A DNA stretch of 64,000 bases from Azoarcus sp. (lineage in GTDB: Bacteria; Pseudomonadota; Gammaproteobacteria; Burkholderiales; Rhodocyclaceae): assembly GCA_031285965.1 (NCBI GenBank), contig JAITVD010000052.1, positions 1 through 64,000 on the forward strand, in the 5' to 3' direction. The first letter of the stretch is position 1, and each line of letters starts with the position of its first letter. Made by a program: the position numbers and the translations under genes. Shown piece after piece: positions 34,087 through 44,000 of this stretch. A model generated the notes under the pieces. That model had not been told where the DNA came from. It made no database searches and saw only the letters and a program-made list of their open reading frames with translations.

Positions 34087-37000
34087 TTATGCCGCAGCCA
34101 AGTAGGCGCTGATTTTGTCCTTGTCCCCGGCAATGGCCAAGATGTTCGCGTCATTCCCGCGAATGACTTCGTTGGCAAAGAAGGGCGCACCGTCTTCCAT
34201 CCTAAGCAGGCTGATGCCCCGCTTCATGAACTCCCGCTCCAGCGCGTCGGAGACCATGCCCGCGCCTTTCCACGGCCCCCAGCCAATCGAGATGGATTTC
34301 ACCGGGGCAGCGTTTGCGCTCAGGATGTATGAGGCCGTATCAAACACGCTGTTGGCGGACGCATAGTCGCATTGCCCGCGATTGCCCACGGCGGCGGCGA
34401 TGCTGCTGAACAGGACAAGACGTTTCAGGCCGGGAAGCGGCTCGCTGAAAATCACCTCCAGCGGGTTGATTTTCGTGTAGTAGGTTCGCGCAAAAGAATC
34501 CCATGACTTATCCCGGAACAACTTGTCTTCCAAAATTCCCGCCGCGTGGGAGATGGCATCGACCCTGCCGTATCTGGCGCTGACTTCCCGCATGAAGGCA
34601 CGCAAAGCATCTTTGTCGCTGACATCGACCGCGTGATATTCAGCCGTCCCGCCCGCTGCTTCAATCCTTTCCAGAGCTTCCTGAATGCCAAGGATTTTGA
34701 AAATCATCTGCACGAGCACTTCGGTTTCTTTAGGATTGGACGCTTCGCCGGACTGAATCAGGTGCTTGCGGATGTCGTCCTTTGTTTTCAGACCAAGGGC
34801 GGCATATTTGTCCGCGACTTCATGGTTGAAAATCGTTCTGCCCGCCAGCACGAAACGGCATCGGGACTCTTTCGCCAAGCTGGCGAGCAGGTCGGGGGAA
34901 ATTCCCTGCGCGCCGCCCAGCGCCACCACGACGGCATCCTTATCCAATATGGCGGAGGTTTCTTCCGTTGCGTTTTCGCCGCCCGTGTCTTCCACGCTCA
35001 CGGCAAAACGCATGCGCCTGTCCATTTCATAGAGGATTTCGGGAACGTCCCCGCCATCGACGATTTCCGCAACAGCCAGATCGAGGATTTTTTCCCGCGC
35101 AAAGGGCGTCATGCTGGAGACGACTTTCGCGGCCATTTCTGGATATTCGATGCACAAGGTTTTGATGAAGCCGGGGAAGCCTTGCAGCGCCGACAGCCCG
35201 CTGTAATCCCCTTCTTTCAACTGTGCGCCCGCCATGCCGGGGGCGTCGTCGAGAACAATGACGCGGCGCAGCTTTTCCGGTTCGGCCTCTTTGACCATTT
35301 GGAACAAATCCTGAATCGTACAGGCGGAAGGCGAGATGCCAAGATTCAGGACGACGATGCCGTCTGCTTCCCCAAGATTCAGGATGACGGTGCCGTCTGC
35401 TTCCGACAGCCCATAGAAACCCTCTGCGCCGCGCCGGACGATTTGCGCCTCGGCGCCCAGTTTTTCCAGCCGCGCCTTCAGTTCATCGGCGATGAGGCCA
35501 TCGTCCGTGATGGCGAAACGCATCCCCGTGAGCGATACCGTGTTGCTTTCGTCCAGCGGATATTCCTCCGTGCGCACCCTGATGCGGGCAATCCCGTAAG
35601 GCTCCTCCAGCGGTTCAGCGTCCGCCGTCCCAGACAAGGCTTGCTGCTCCTGAATCATGGCATCGTAAAAACTCAGTTCCTCTTTCTCATCCGCAGGGGC
35701 TTCCTTCGCGGGCGCGTCTTGCGTGGCAGTGTCGCCTTTCTCGCCGCGCACGGCCTGCGCCTGTTCCTCGATCCAGGCAACAAGCCCGTTCAGGCTCTTG
35801 ATGGCGGCGATTTGCTCCAGCCCCGACATATCTTCCATGCTCGGGAATACCATGCGCTCGCCAAGCGCGCTGATGATTTCCAGCCGCTTGATGGAGTCGA
35901 TGCTCAGGTCGGCTTCCAAATCCATATCCATATCCAGCATATTGATCGGATAGCCGGTCTTGTCGCTGACCACGTCCAGCAGAATATTTTTGACATCCTC
36001 CGAGCTGAGGTCGGTGATATGGGGAATGGCCGCGTTTTCCGCAGATTCCGCAGGCGGCGCGGCTTCCGCCGTGCTGGGTTCTTCCTCCTCCGGTTTCCAT
36101 GCTTCTTCCGGGGCGGCGGAAACATATTCGATTTGCCTGGGCGCGGCGGCCATCCTTGGATAAGCGGCATGTCCCATATAGCCCAGCATGACATCCCTCT
36201 GGTCATCTATCATCGCTTTCATATTGTCGAGATAGGCAAGGACGATTTTTTCGCGTGACGCGGCGCTATCCGGGCCATTTGCGATTCCGTGTTTTGCCAA
36301 TTGAGCCATTTTCAGTTCCTCAAACGAGATAAGTGGTTTTGCGGGCGGGCGTTTTTCCCCGCTCTTTCGTAGCTGCTCCGGCGAAATAGCGCCCGTTCCG
36401 TCCAGCAGCCAAGCGGTTTTGCTCCGCTTCAATGTTTCTGGCGCGTCGAAATCGATTGGGCGGGCGTTTCGGCCTTCAAACAGTTTTTCCAGCCGAAGCG
36501 CCCTGCCCGTAGACAGGTAGCGGGCCAGTGCCATGAGGAAATCCCGCAGCCCTTCCGGCCCATTGCGTTCGGTCTGTATCGTGACAATGTCCTTGCCAAG
36601 CGTGGCGGTGGCAAGCCCGCTCATCGCACCGCCCGGCCCCGTCTCGATAAATATCCTCGCGCCTTTCTCGTACATGCGTTCAAGCCCTTGCCGGAACAGC
36701 ACCGGGCTGCCCAATTGGCGGCAAAGCATCTCCCGTATCTGCGCGTCGGTTTCGGGATAGGGTTCCGTGGTCGTATTAGAGAGCACGGGAATGGCGGGCG
36801 CGGCAAACGCCCTGCCCGCGAGCGCCTCGCTGAACAGTTCTCCGGCTTTTGCGAGCAGCGGCGTGTGGAACGCGCAGGCGACATCGAGTTTCTTGAAAGC
36901 AATCTTTTGGCTGCGGAGCTTTTCCATGAACGCGGCCATTGCGTCTGTGGTTCCGCCAACCACCGTTTGCTCCGGCGAGTTGTAATTGACTGCCCAAACT

Positions 37001-40000
37001 TCGGATTCCGGTTCCAGCAACTCGGCAAGCTCATCGGCAGGCATCATGACGGCAGCCATTACCCCTTTGTCTTGCGGCATCGCGTTGAAAATGGATTCCG
37101 CCCGAAGTTTGGAAATTTCCGGCAAATCTTGACGAGCGAACGCGCCCGCATAGCACAGCGCCGCCAATTCGCCGTAGCTGTGTCCGGCGGCCATGTCCGG
37201 CACGACACCCAAATCGGCCAATAAATCGGCAATCGCCAAATCCACGATGCCTAAAAGCGGCTGCGCGTTGCGCGTATCCGTGATGGCGCTTCGCTGCGCG
37301 TTGATTGCCTCATCCGTAAACGCGGTTTCCGGGAAAAGACGCCGCGCATAGGCCGGGTTCCGCTCCAGCAATCCGCGCATGGACGGGAACAGCACAAAGA
37401 GTTCCCGCGCCATATTTACGCGCTGGCTGCCTTGCCCCGGAAACAGGAAAGCGACCCGGCCTTCCTTTTCTTCGCGCAGCAAGACATTGCGGCTCTGCTT
37501 GCCGGAGAGCGCGCATTCGAGGCTTTGGAGCAATTCCTCCCGCGAGGCGGCAATGATGCTTGCCTGAACGGGCTGCGAGCCGCAGTCCATCGCCAGGCTC
37601 TTCGCCACATCTTTAAGTGATAAGCGCAGATTTGCTTCCAGAACATTTACGGTTTTCCGCATCCATTCTTTCGCTTGCTCCAGAGTGTCGCCCCGGAACA
37701 CGAACATCTCGCACGGCCATGAACTCAGAACGGAGCCGATTGGCGCAGGCGCGTCATGGTTTTCCAGAACCGCGTGGAAATTGGTTCCGCCGAAACCGAA
37801 ACCGCTGATGCCCGCAATCCGTTTTGGGCTGTTCCACAGACTGGCTTGCCCGACGTTGAAAACGAAAGGGCTGTTATCCGATGAAGCGGTGATGGGTTTT
37901 TTCAGGTTCAGCGTGGGCGGCAAGATGCCATGATGAATTGCCAAAGCGGTTTTAATCAGCGACGCGACGCCCGCCGCGCATTTTGTATGCCCGATCAGCG
38001 TCTTGGCGGAACCGATGTACGTCTGCCCTGGCAACGCGCCCGCGCCAAGGAAAACGTCCGAGAGCGCCGCCAGTTCGTTTTTGTCGCCCGCCACCGTGCC
38101 TGTTCCATGCGCTTCGACCATGCCGACTTCGGACGGAAGGATGCCCGCGTCGGCGTAAGCTCGCCTCAACGCCTTTTCCTGCCCCTTCCGGTTCGGCGCG
38201 GTCAGCCCCAAGCTGCGCCCGTCGCTGCTGCCGCTCACGCCACGGATGACGGCGTAAATTCTGTTGCCGTCGCGCTCCGCGTCCTCCAAACGCTTCAGGA
38301 CGACGACGCCCACCCCTTCGCCCAAAGTGATGCCGTCCGCCTCCGCGTCGAACGTCGCGCAGCGGCCTGTTTTGGAGAGCGCGTGGCAGCTTGCGAACAT
38401 CATGTAATCAAAGATGCTGTTGTGCAAATCCGCCCCGCCCATGATGACCATGTCCGAGCGTTCGTTCCACAATTCCTGGCAAGCCAAATCCAGCGAGGCC
38501 AGCGACGAAGCGCAAGCGGCATCGACGGAATAGTTTCGCCCGCCGCAGTTCAGGCGGTTGGCGATGCGTCCGGCCACCACGTTTGAGAGCATTCCGGGGA
38601 AGGAATCTTCCGTCAGCTTTGGCAGGTCGCCTTCCAGAGGTTCCGGCACTTCGCCGAAAGACATTTTGAATCCCAGCCGCAAGCCATACGCCGAGGACAG
38701 GTCGCCCGCCGCCTGCGTCCCGAAAATGACGGAGGTATTATCCAGGTCGGCTTTCGCAAGATTGTCGATGCCCGCGTCCTGCAATGCGCGTCTGGCGGCA
38801 AGCAGGGACAAAAGCTGGACGGGTTCGATGGAGGAGACGGACTGCGGGGCAATCCCGAATTCCAGCGGGTCGAATTCCGTGCCGGACAGAAAAGCCCCCC
38901 ATTTTGAAACGGTGTAATCGCCCTCTTTCGAGTTCGATCCGTAGAACAGGTCGGTGTTCCAGCGGCACTCCGGCACTTCCTGGACGCTGTTGCGCCCCAT
39001 GACCATATTCCGCCAGTATTCTTCGAGGTTATCAGCGTCAGGGAAAATCCCTGCCATGCCGATAATCGCAATGCCGTCACGGTCATTGAGCGGTTTGAAA
39101 TCTTCCTGCCATGCCGAATCCAGCTTGGCAATCATCGCGGCAGCGCCGTCGCACACGTCCTCGTGCAGCCCCTTCATCGTGAGCTTGCGCCGGATGATGG
39201 CAATGTTCTGCCCCGTCATGAACAGCCCTCTTTGCAACTGCTCATCGACCGGCACGGCGACAACGTCGTCGTCATCCTGCCCGTCCGCCAGCCTCTCCAG
39301 CCCCTTGGCAGCGATTCTTGCCCGACCAAGGTTCATCTCTTCCAGCGCGGCGCGCATCGCCAAGGGTTCCAAGGCTTGCGCCTTGATTTTTTCCTTTTCC
39401 CGCTGGAAATGCGCCGTATAGGGCGTGGGTATCGCACGGGTTTCTTGGCCGGGGCTGGATTCCAGCAAGACCGTCCGGTCTGCCCTAATGGCCTGTTCCT
39501 GAAACTGTTCCGTAATCGCGCCTGTCTGAACGGCTTCTTCCGCGCACAGATAGGCCGTGCCCATGAGAACGCCTACCTTTGCCCCCGAAGCGGCCAGCGG
39601 AGCCGCCATCACAGAAACGAACGCGGACGAGCAGGCATCATGGATGCCGCCCGCAAAAAAGACCGTCAGTTCGGGCTTGGTATCGAATCCCAGAAGGACT
39701 TCAAGCTGCTTTTCCCAAAGCAAGGTGCTCGGCAAAGGCCCGACATGCCCGCCGCTTTCCCGGCCTTCAAAAATGAAGCCCCTTGCGCCCTCTTTCAGGT
39801 AATTCTCCAGCAAGGCGGCGGAAGGCACGTGCAGAAGCGCATGAATCCCGGCTTTTTCAAACTTTTTCGCTTGGGAGGGATGCCCGCCGGCAATGACGAC
39901 CGCCCGAGGCTTTGGCGAAAGGGCGGTAATTTTCTGAATCTGCTCCTCGACCAGTTGCGGATAGGCAAAGCCTAGTATCCCAACGCCCCACGGCAGCCCC

Positions 40001-41043
40001 GCCATTACGGCGGAGGCATCCGCCAAGGCTTTTTGCGCCAAATCCCCGCTCGTCAGGCCCAGCGCCAAAAAGGGCATCGCGCCTTCTTCGGAGACGCGCC
40101 GCAGAAACGCGGGCGTATCGCTGACACGCGCCATCGGCCCCTGAGCGATGGGATAGCGGATGCCCAGTTTTCCCGCCAGATCGCTTTCTGCCCGAACCGC
40201 TGGCCGATGCTTGGCTTGCCTCAAATGCCCATAAGCCGCTTCACGAACGGCAAACACCAAAGATTTCAATGTCGCGTAACGCTTGGCAAAACCCGCAGCC
40301 AGCATGACATCCTGACCGAGAGGAATGACATGTTCCTGCCCCGTCCCGCCCAGATGCGGCAAAATTTCCGCGAAACTGGAATCTTCAGAAATTTTGCTCG
40401 CCCCCGGCGGCTGCCATGCCCGGAAATCCCCAAAAAGAACCGTTTCGTTGCCGCTCAATTTGCCCAGCCGCGCCTTGAGTTCCTTATCCGCGCCGCATTC
40501 AGGGAACAGCGCAACCTGCGAATCGAAAATAACGCCGTCGGCTCCCAAAGCAAGATAGGCGGCGGAAGAATGAACCCCCGCACCTCCTTGGATATATATC
40601 TTTACGCCGTGCTCAAAACACAATTCACGAACCCGCTGGAACAGGATGAATGACGATTCCTGCGCAACGCGCCCCGCCCCCTCGCTGCCTTTAATGACAA
40701 TCGCAGCGGCTTTCGCGTTAATAGCGGCTTGCGCTTCTTCCACCGAAAGAACCTGAACTAGCCGCTCCGCGTGGCTTTCGTTTTTGAGATTCAACCCAAA
40801 AGGCAAAATGATTTTTTTGACATTTTCGGGAAAATCCAGCCGCCCGATTTCTTCATCGCAGACACAAACGCCAAAGCCATGCGTTGTGCTTTGGGCAAAA
40901 TTCTCAAGAATTTCTTTAGCGGCATGAGCATTTCTGCCAAGATGCAGCACAGGAAACGCAGCCGCTTTGAGCGTTCCCTTCGCCAGCTGCATATCTGGCA
41001 GTTCAAATGGGGAAAGAATCAGAATTTCTTTTTGTTTGCTCAT
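34087..41043 (-). CDS. multidomain synthase: PfaD-like ER, KS, AT, ACP, KR
   Basis: A 2318-residue type I synthase subunit. Order: nitronate-monooxygenase/PfaD-like enoyl reductase (about 1-560; YPIAQGPMARVS and VIAGGHPS blocks); ketosynthase (about 650-1080; Cys844 in DAACASS, His in EAHGTGT and IGHTKCA); acyltransferase (about 1225-1540; FLFPGQGSQ, Ser1289 in GHSYGELA); one acyl carrier domain with Ser1717 in SIDSIKRLE; and ketoreductase with its pseudo-Rossmann half (about 1840-2318; HAAGILEDKL, QCDYASANS). It starts 18 bases after its partner gene with a GGAGG site. With the partner's dehydratase it covers the full reductive cycle. A single ACP argues against a classical PUFA synthase. 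No thioesterase is present. Confidence 0.88.
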   Translation of the reverse strand: MSKQKEILILSPFELPDMQLAKGTLKAAAFPVLHLGRNAHAAKEILENFAQSTTHGFGVCVCDEEIGRLDFPENVKKIILPFGLNLKNESHAERLVQVLSVEEAQAAINAKAAAIVIKGSEGAGRVAQESSFILFQRVRELCFEHGVKIYIQGGAGVHSSAAYLALGADGVIFDSQVALFPECGADKELKARLGKLSGNETVLFGDFRAWQPPGASKISEDSSFAEILPHLGGTGQEHVIPLGQDVMLAAGFAKRYATLKSLVFAVREAAYGHLRQAKHRPAVRAESDLAGKLGIRYPIAQGPMARVSDTPAFLRRVSEEGAMPFLALGLTSGDLAQKALADASAVMAGLPWGVGILGFAYPQLVEEQIQKITALSPKPRAVVIAGGHPSQAKKFEKAGIHALLHVPSAALLENYLKEGARGFIFEGRESGGHVGPLPSTLLWEKQLEVLLGFDTKPELTVFFAGGIHDACSSAFVSVMAAPLAASGAKVGVLMGTAYLCAEEAVQTGAITEQFQEQAIRADRTVLLESSPGQETRAIPTPYTAHFQREKEKIKAQALEPLAMRAALEEMNLGRARIAAKGLERLADGQDDDDVVAVPVDEQLQRGLFMTGQNIAIIRRKLTMKGLHEDVCDGAAAMIAKLDSAWQEDFKPLNDRDGIAIIGMAGIFPDADNLEEYWRNMVMGRNSVQEVPECRWNTDLFYGSNSKEGDYTVSKWGAFLSGTEFDPLEFGIAPQSVSSIEPVQLLSLLAARRALQDAGIDNLAKADLDNTSVIFGTQAAGDLSSAYGLRLGFKMSFGEVPEPLEGDLPKLTEDSFPGMLSNVVAGRIANRLNCGGRNYSVDAACASSLASLDLACQELWNERSDMVIMGGADLHNSIFDYMMFASCHALSKTGRCATFDAEADGITLGEGVGVVVLKRLEDAERDGNRIYAVIRGVSGSSDGRSLGLTAPNRKGQEKALRRAYADAGILPSEVGMVEAHGTGTVAGDKNELAALSDVFLGAGALPGQTYIGSAKTLIGHTKCAAGVASLIKTALAIHHGILPPTLNLKKPITASSDNSPFVFNVGQASLWNSPKRIAGISGFGFGGTNFHAVLENHDAPAPIGSVLSSWPCEMFVFRGDTLEQAKEWMRKTVNVLEANLRLSLKDVAKSLAMDCGSQPVQASIIAASREELLQSLECALSGKQSRNVLLREEKEGRVAFLFPGQGSQRVNMARELFVLFPSMRGLLERNPAYARRLFPETAFTDEAINAQRSAITDTRNAQPLLGIVDLAIADLLADLGVVPDMAAGHSYGELAALCYAGAFARQDLPEISKLRAESIFNAMPQDKGVMAAVMMPADELAELLEPESEVWAVNYNSPEQTVVGGTTDAMAAFMEKLRSQKIAFKKLDVACAFHTPLLAKAGELFSEALAGRAFAAPAIPVLSNTTTEPYPETDAQIREMLCRQLGSPVLFRQGLERMYEKGARIFIETGPGGAMSGLATATLGKDIVTIQTERNGPEGLRDFLMALARYLSTGRALRLEKLFEGRNARPIDFDAPETLKRSKTAWLLDGTGAISPEQLRKSGEKRPPAKPLISFEELKMAQLAKHGIANGPDSAASREKIVLAYLDNMKAMIDDQRDVMLGYMGHAAYPRMAAAPRQIEYVSAAPEEAWKPEEEEPSTAEAAPPAESAENAAIPHITDLSSEDVKNILLDVVSDKTGYPINMLDMDMDLEADLSIDSIKRLEIISALGERMVFPSMEDMSGLEQIAAIKSLNGLVAWIEEQAQAVRGEKGDTATQDAPAKEAPADEKEELSFYDAMIQEQQALSGTADAEPLEEPYGIARIRVRTEEYPLDESNTVSLTGMRFAITDDGLIADELKARLEKLGAEAQIVRRGAEGFYGLSEADGTVILNLGEADGIVVLNLGISPSACTIQDLFQMVKEAEPEKLRRVIVLDDAPGMAGAQLKEGDYSGLSALQGFPGFIKTLCIEYPEMAAKVVSSMTPFAREKILDLAVAEIVDGGDVPEILYEMDRRMRFAVSVEDTGGENATEETSAILDKDAVVVALGGAQGISPDLLASLAKESRCRFVLAGRTIFNHEVADKYAALGLKTKDDIRKHLIQSGEASNPKETEVLVQMIFKILGIQEALERIEAAGGTAEYHAVDVSDKDALRAFMREVSARYGRVDAISHAAGILEDKLFRDKSWDSFARTYYTKINPLEVIFSEPLPGLKRLVLFSSIAAAVGNRGQCDYASANSVFDTASYILSANAAPVKSISIGWGPWKGAGMVSDALEREFMKRGISLLRMEDGAPFFANEVIRGNDANILAIAGDKDKISAYLAAA
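35341..35406. repeat. 33-bp tandem duplication inside the synthase gene
   Basis: Two adjacent 33-base units (35341-35373 and 35374-35406) differ at only a few bases and encode a repeated 11-residue piece, seen as VILNLGEADG then VVLNLG, in the half of the ketoreductase that does not bind NADPH. It keeps frame. Confidence 0.8.
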
Positions 41044-41061
41044 TGTTGAAAAGCCTCCAGC

Positions 41062-44000
41062 TTAAATCGTCCACCCAAGCACATGGTTTGTTCCAAGTTT
41101 CGCCGTTTTTGCGCAAACGTCGCCCAACATGATTTCCTCGCCGCTGACATGCGTAATCTCCAGTTTGGCTTCCTTGCCAAGTACTTTCCTGCAAGCGGCT
41201 TTTGCCGCCAAAAAACGGGCAACCCATTCCAACCTGTCATCTTTCGGCAAGCAGGAGCGTTCTTTTTGCGTCAATTCGCCTTCATGAGCAGGAATATTCA
41301 ACTCCTCGACAGATAGAATTTCTATTCCAACGGGCTTATTTGAAGCCACCGCAACAGAATGTTCTTCTGTCTGAGCCAGTGACGCAAAAATGCCATCCAG
41401 ATTTTCATTCCCCAAGTTCTTTAGCCGCATACTGCCTAAATCGCCTTCATCACTTTCCGCATGGATTTCCACCGGAAAACAGTAAGGCGCATCGCCATTT
41501 CTGGAATAGGTGCGTATCGCATCTTTCAAGGCTACGCGCCCTGATAAATAAGCCTGTTTTTGTTCTTTGTCATCCAAACTATCATATTTATCCTTTTCAA
41601 TATGGCTCAGATATCTTTTATACAAAAAATCTATGCTATAAGATTTAGCGTAGGTATTAAAGTAATAATATGCGCCAGCGCCCAGTGAAGAAGCCAAAAT
41701 GGTACTTTGAGGTTTCACAAATACATTCCATAAATCAATGCCAAGCTCAAAACGCTGATTGACCCAAGACTTTATCACTGCCCAAATTTTGCCTTCCCGC
41801 GACAAAATGGCATCCGCCACGATATAGTTCTTTGTCAAATCAGTCACAATCATGATTAGCTTGAATTTTCCGTCTTGGTCGGAAATATCTGAGTAAAAAT
41901 TTAGCTCGCTCAATCGCACCGGAAAGGTTGCCCTATTTTCTTGTTCTGTCAGGTGCATATATATACCAACGGCCTGACCGAGGCTATCCAGCAGCGAACC
42001 TTTGGCTTCGCCTCTTTCTGCATCAATGCGTAAGCCTCCTTCAGAAATATAGGTAATATCTTTGATTGAGCGATATAAAGGGTCATGAAAAGAATAACGT
42101 TCATAGGCTTCCTCACCGGGCATCGGCGGTCTAGATTCCTTACCTAAATCTATTTCTTTTTTCCAAATCTCGGATGGAACAGGATATTGGTCTCCAAATG
42201 TTACTTCCAATTTCAAATATCCGGCCAAAGTTAATTCTAGTGTATTTTCATCCTTCCACTTTCCTTTCACAACACCTTCAAACGGTTTATCCGCCTGTAT
42301 AAAGCGTATCGCAAATAAATTACTAATTTTTAGTATTTTTCTTTGTGGCGCTTGTTTTTGTGCAATCTCAGCGAACGTTTCAATGGAAAACGTCAAAGGA
42401 GCAACAGGATGCAAATCTTTGGGGTGTTTCCAACCCTTTGGCTGCCGAACAATGGCATGGTCGAGAAGATAGGGATAGCTCTCCAAATCAATTTTAATTG
42501 TCTCTGAAAATGTTGTTCCTGTCTTTTTAGAGTTTGAGGGTTTCTGGGGCGTTTTAGACAAAGCAGGCTTGACCGGAGCAGGAGATTTTCGTACAGCAAT
42601 ATGATTTTCCCCATTTTTCTTGAGAAACAAATCAATCATCTCTTTTTGGACGAGAGCCGCATCACGCAGATTGTCATTGAGGACATTTAATAGCGGGCTG
42701 GCATGTTTATCCGCAACAGAGTCATGCAGAAAATCCAGATTTGCCGTCATTCCGCTTTTTTCGTTGTTTTTGGCGACCGCCTCCCGCAAGCTCGAAAAAC
42801 TGCTGACATCATTGACAGGCGCGCCAACAGGCAGTTTCAGTAAATTTTTGGCTTCTCTTATACACGCGGGCATTCCCATGAAAGCAAGGTCAGCAGCCTT
42901 GGAACCCTCTATATAGAGCAGCGCGTGGATGCGCCTCATCTGGTCAATCGCGGGGCGCTGCGATGTCAGCGTAGGCATCACCGCATACTCCCGATTTTTC
43001 AGATTGTCCTCTACAAATTTATCTAGGCTGCCGTCGCCCATTTGCACAAAAATTCGGGCATTTTCTTCATGATAAAGTTTTTCGATTAGTTTGCGGAAAT
43101 AAACAGGCTCTCTTAGATTCAACGATAACTGTTCTACGAATGAATCTTTCGTGACTGGAGAAAAGTCTAACGCAGACCAGAGAGAGACATGGGTGGCTTG
43201 TACCTGTAGTTTTTTGAGGCTTTCGCGCAATTCTTCCACATAGGGATAGTACGGTGTATGGGCTGAAGACCCATACTCTAATTTTTGAGCATATATTTTT
43301 TCTTTTTTTAAGGCATCCAAAAACTTTTCTTTTGTTTCTTCTCCAATAGCACATACAATAATTTGACCGGGGCAATTATCCGCTATCAAGTAAAGCTCTG
43401 GTATTGTCTTAAAGATATTATCTATCTCTGGCGATTCATATTTAGCGTTAACTGAAAAATAGGCATACTCCTCAAAAGACTTTTTTTCTATTTCCTGTTT
43501 TCCCAAAAAATCGAGACAAATCCTTCCAAAATCTTCTTCAAACATGCCTGAAGCCGTGGCAGCGTTCCATTCTCCGAGGCTGTGGCCAATATAAATGTCC
43601 GCAGAAATATTCTGTTTTTTAAACGCAGAAACCATCAATCGAGCATCAAAAAAATGCACCAACGAGAGATCTTTCATGTTTTCTTGCAACTCATCTTCAA
43701 CGCTAAGCAAATCCAAAGCATCGCTCACCGTTGTAGTATCATTATCATTACGTTCATTCAAATTAAAGCCTGAAAACATAAAAACAAGTTTTCCGCCGGA
43801 CGAAAGCAGCGGTTTATTTGTAAACCATATATCGTCCCTTCCAATGCAGGGCTTTCCTTCTTGAATAATATCTATTGCTTTTTTGACTCGTTCGTAGGTG
43901 TTATTAAAAACGACAATACGATAGTCACCGCTGGTATCGCTCAGGTTTGAGCCGGTAGACTGTTGCAGTTTTGCTATCAGTTCTTCTGCGGAGGATGCCG

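Noticed and set aside
35920..35945. A second copy of the TATCCA repeat
   Set aside because: The short ATCCAT run here encodes the acidic stretch of the ACP domain and is not a tandem tract of note.
39300..41043. A free-standing nitronate monooxygenase gene
   Set aside because: The PfaD-like domain is in one unbroken frame with KS, AT, ACP and KR; it is the enoyl-reductase part of the synthase.
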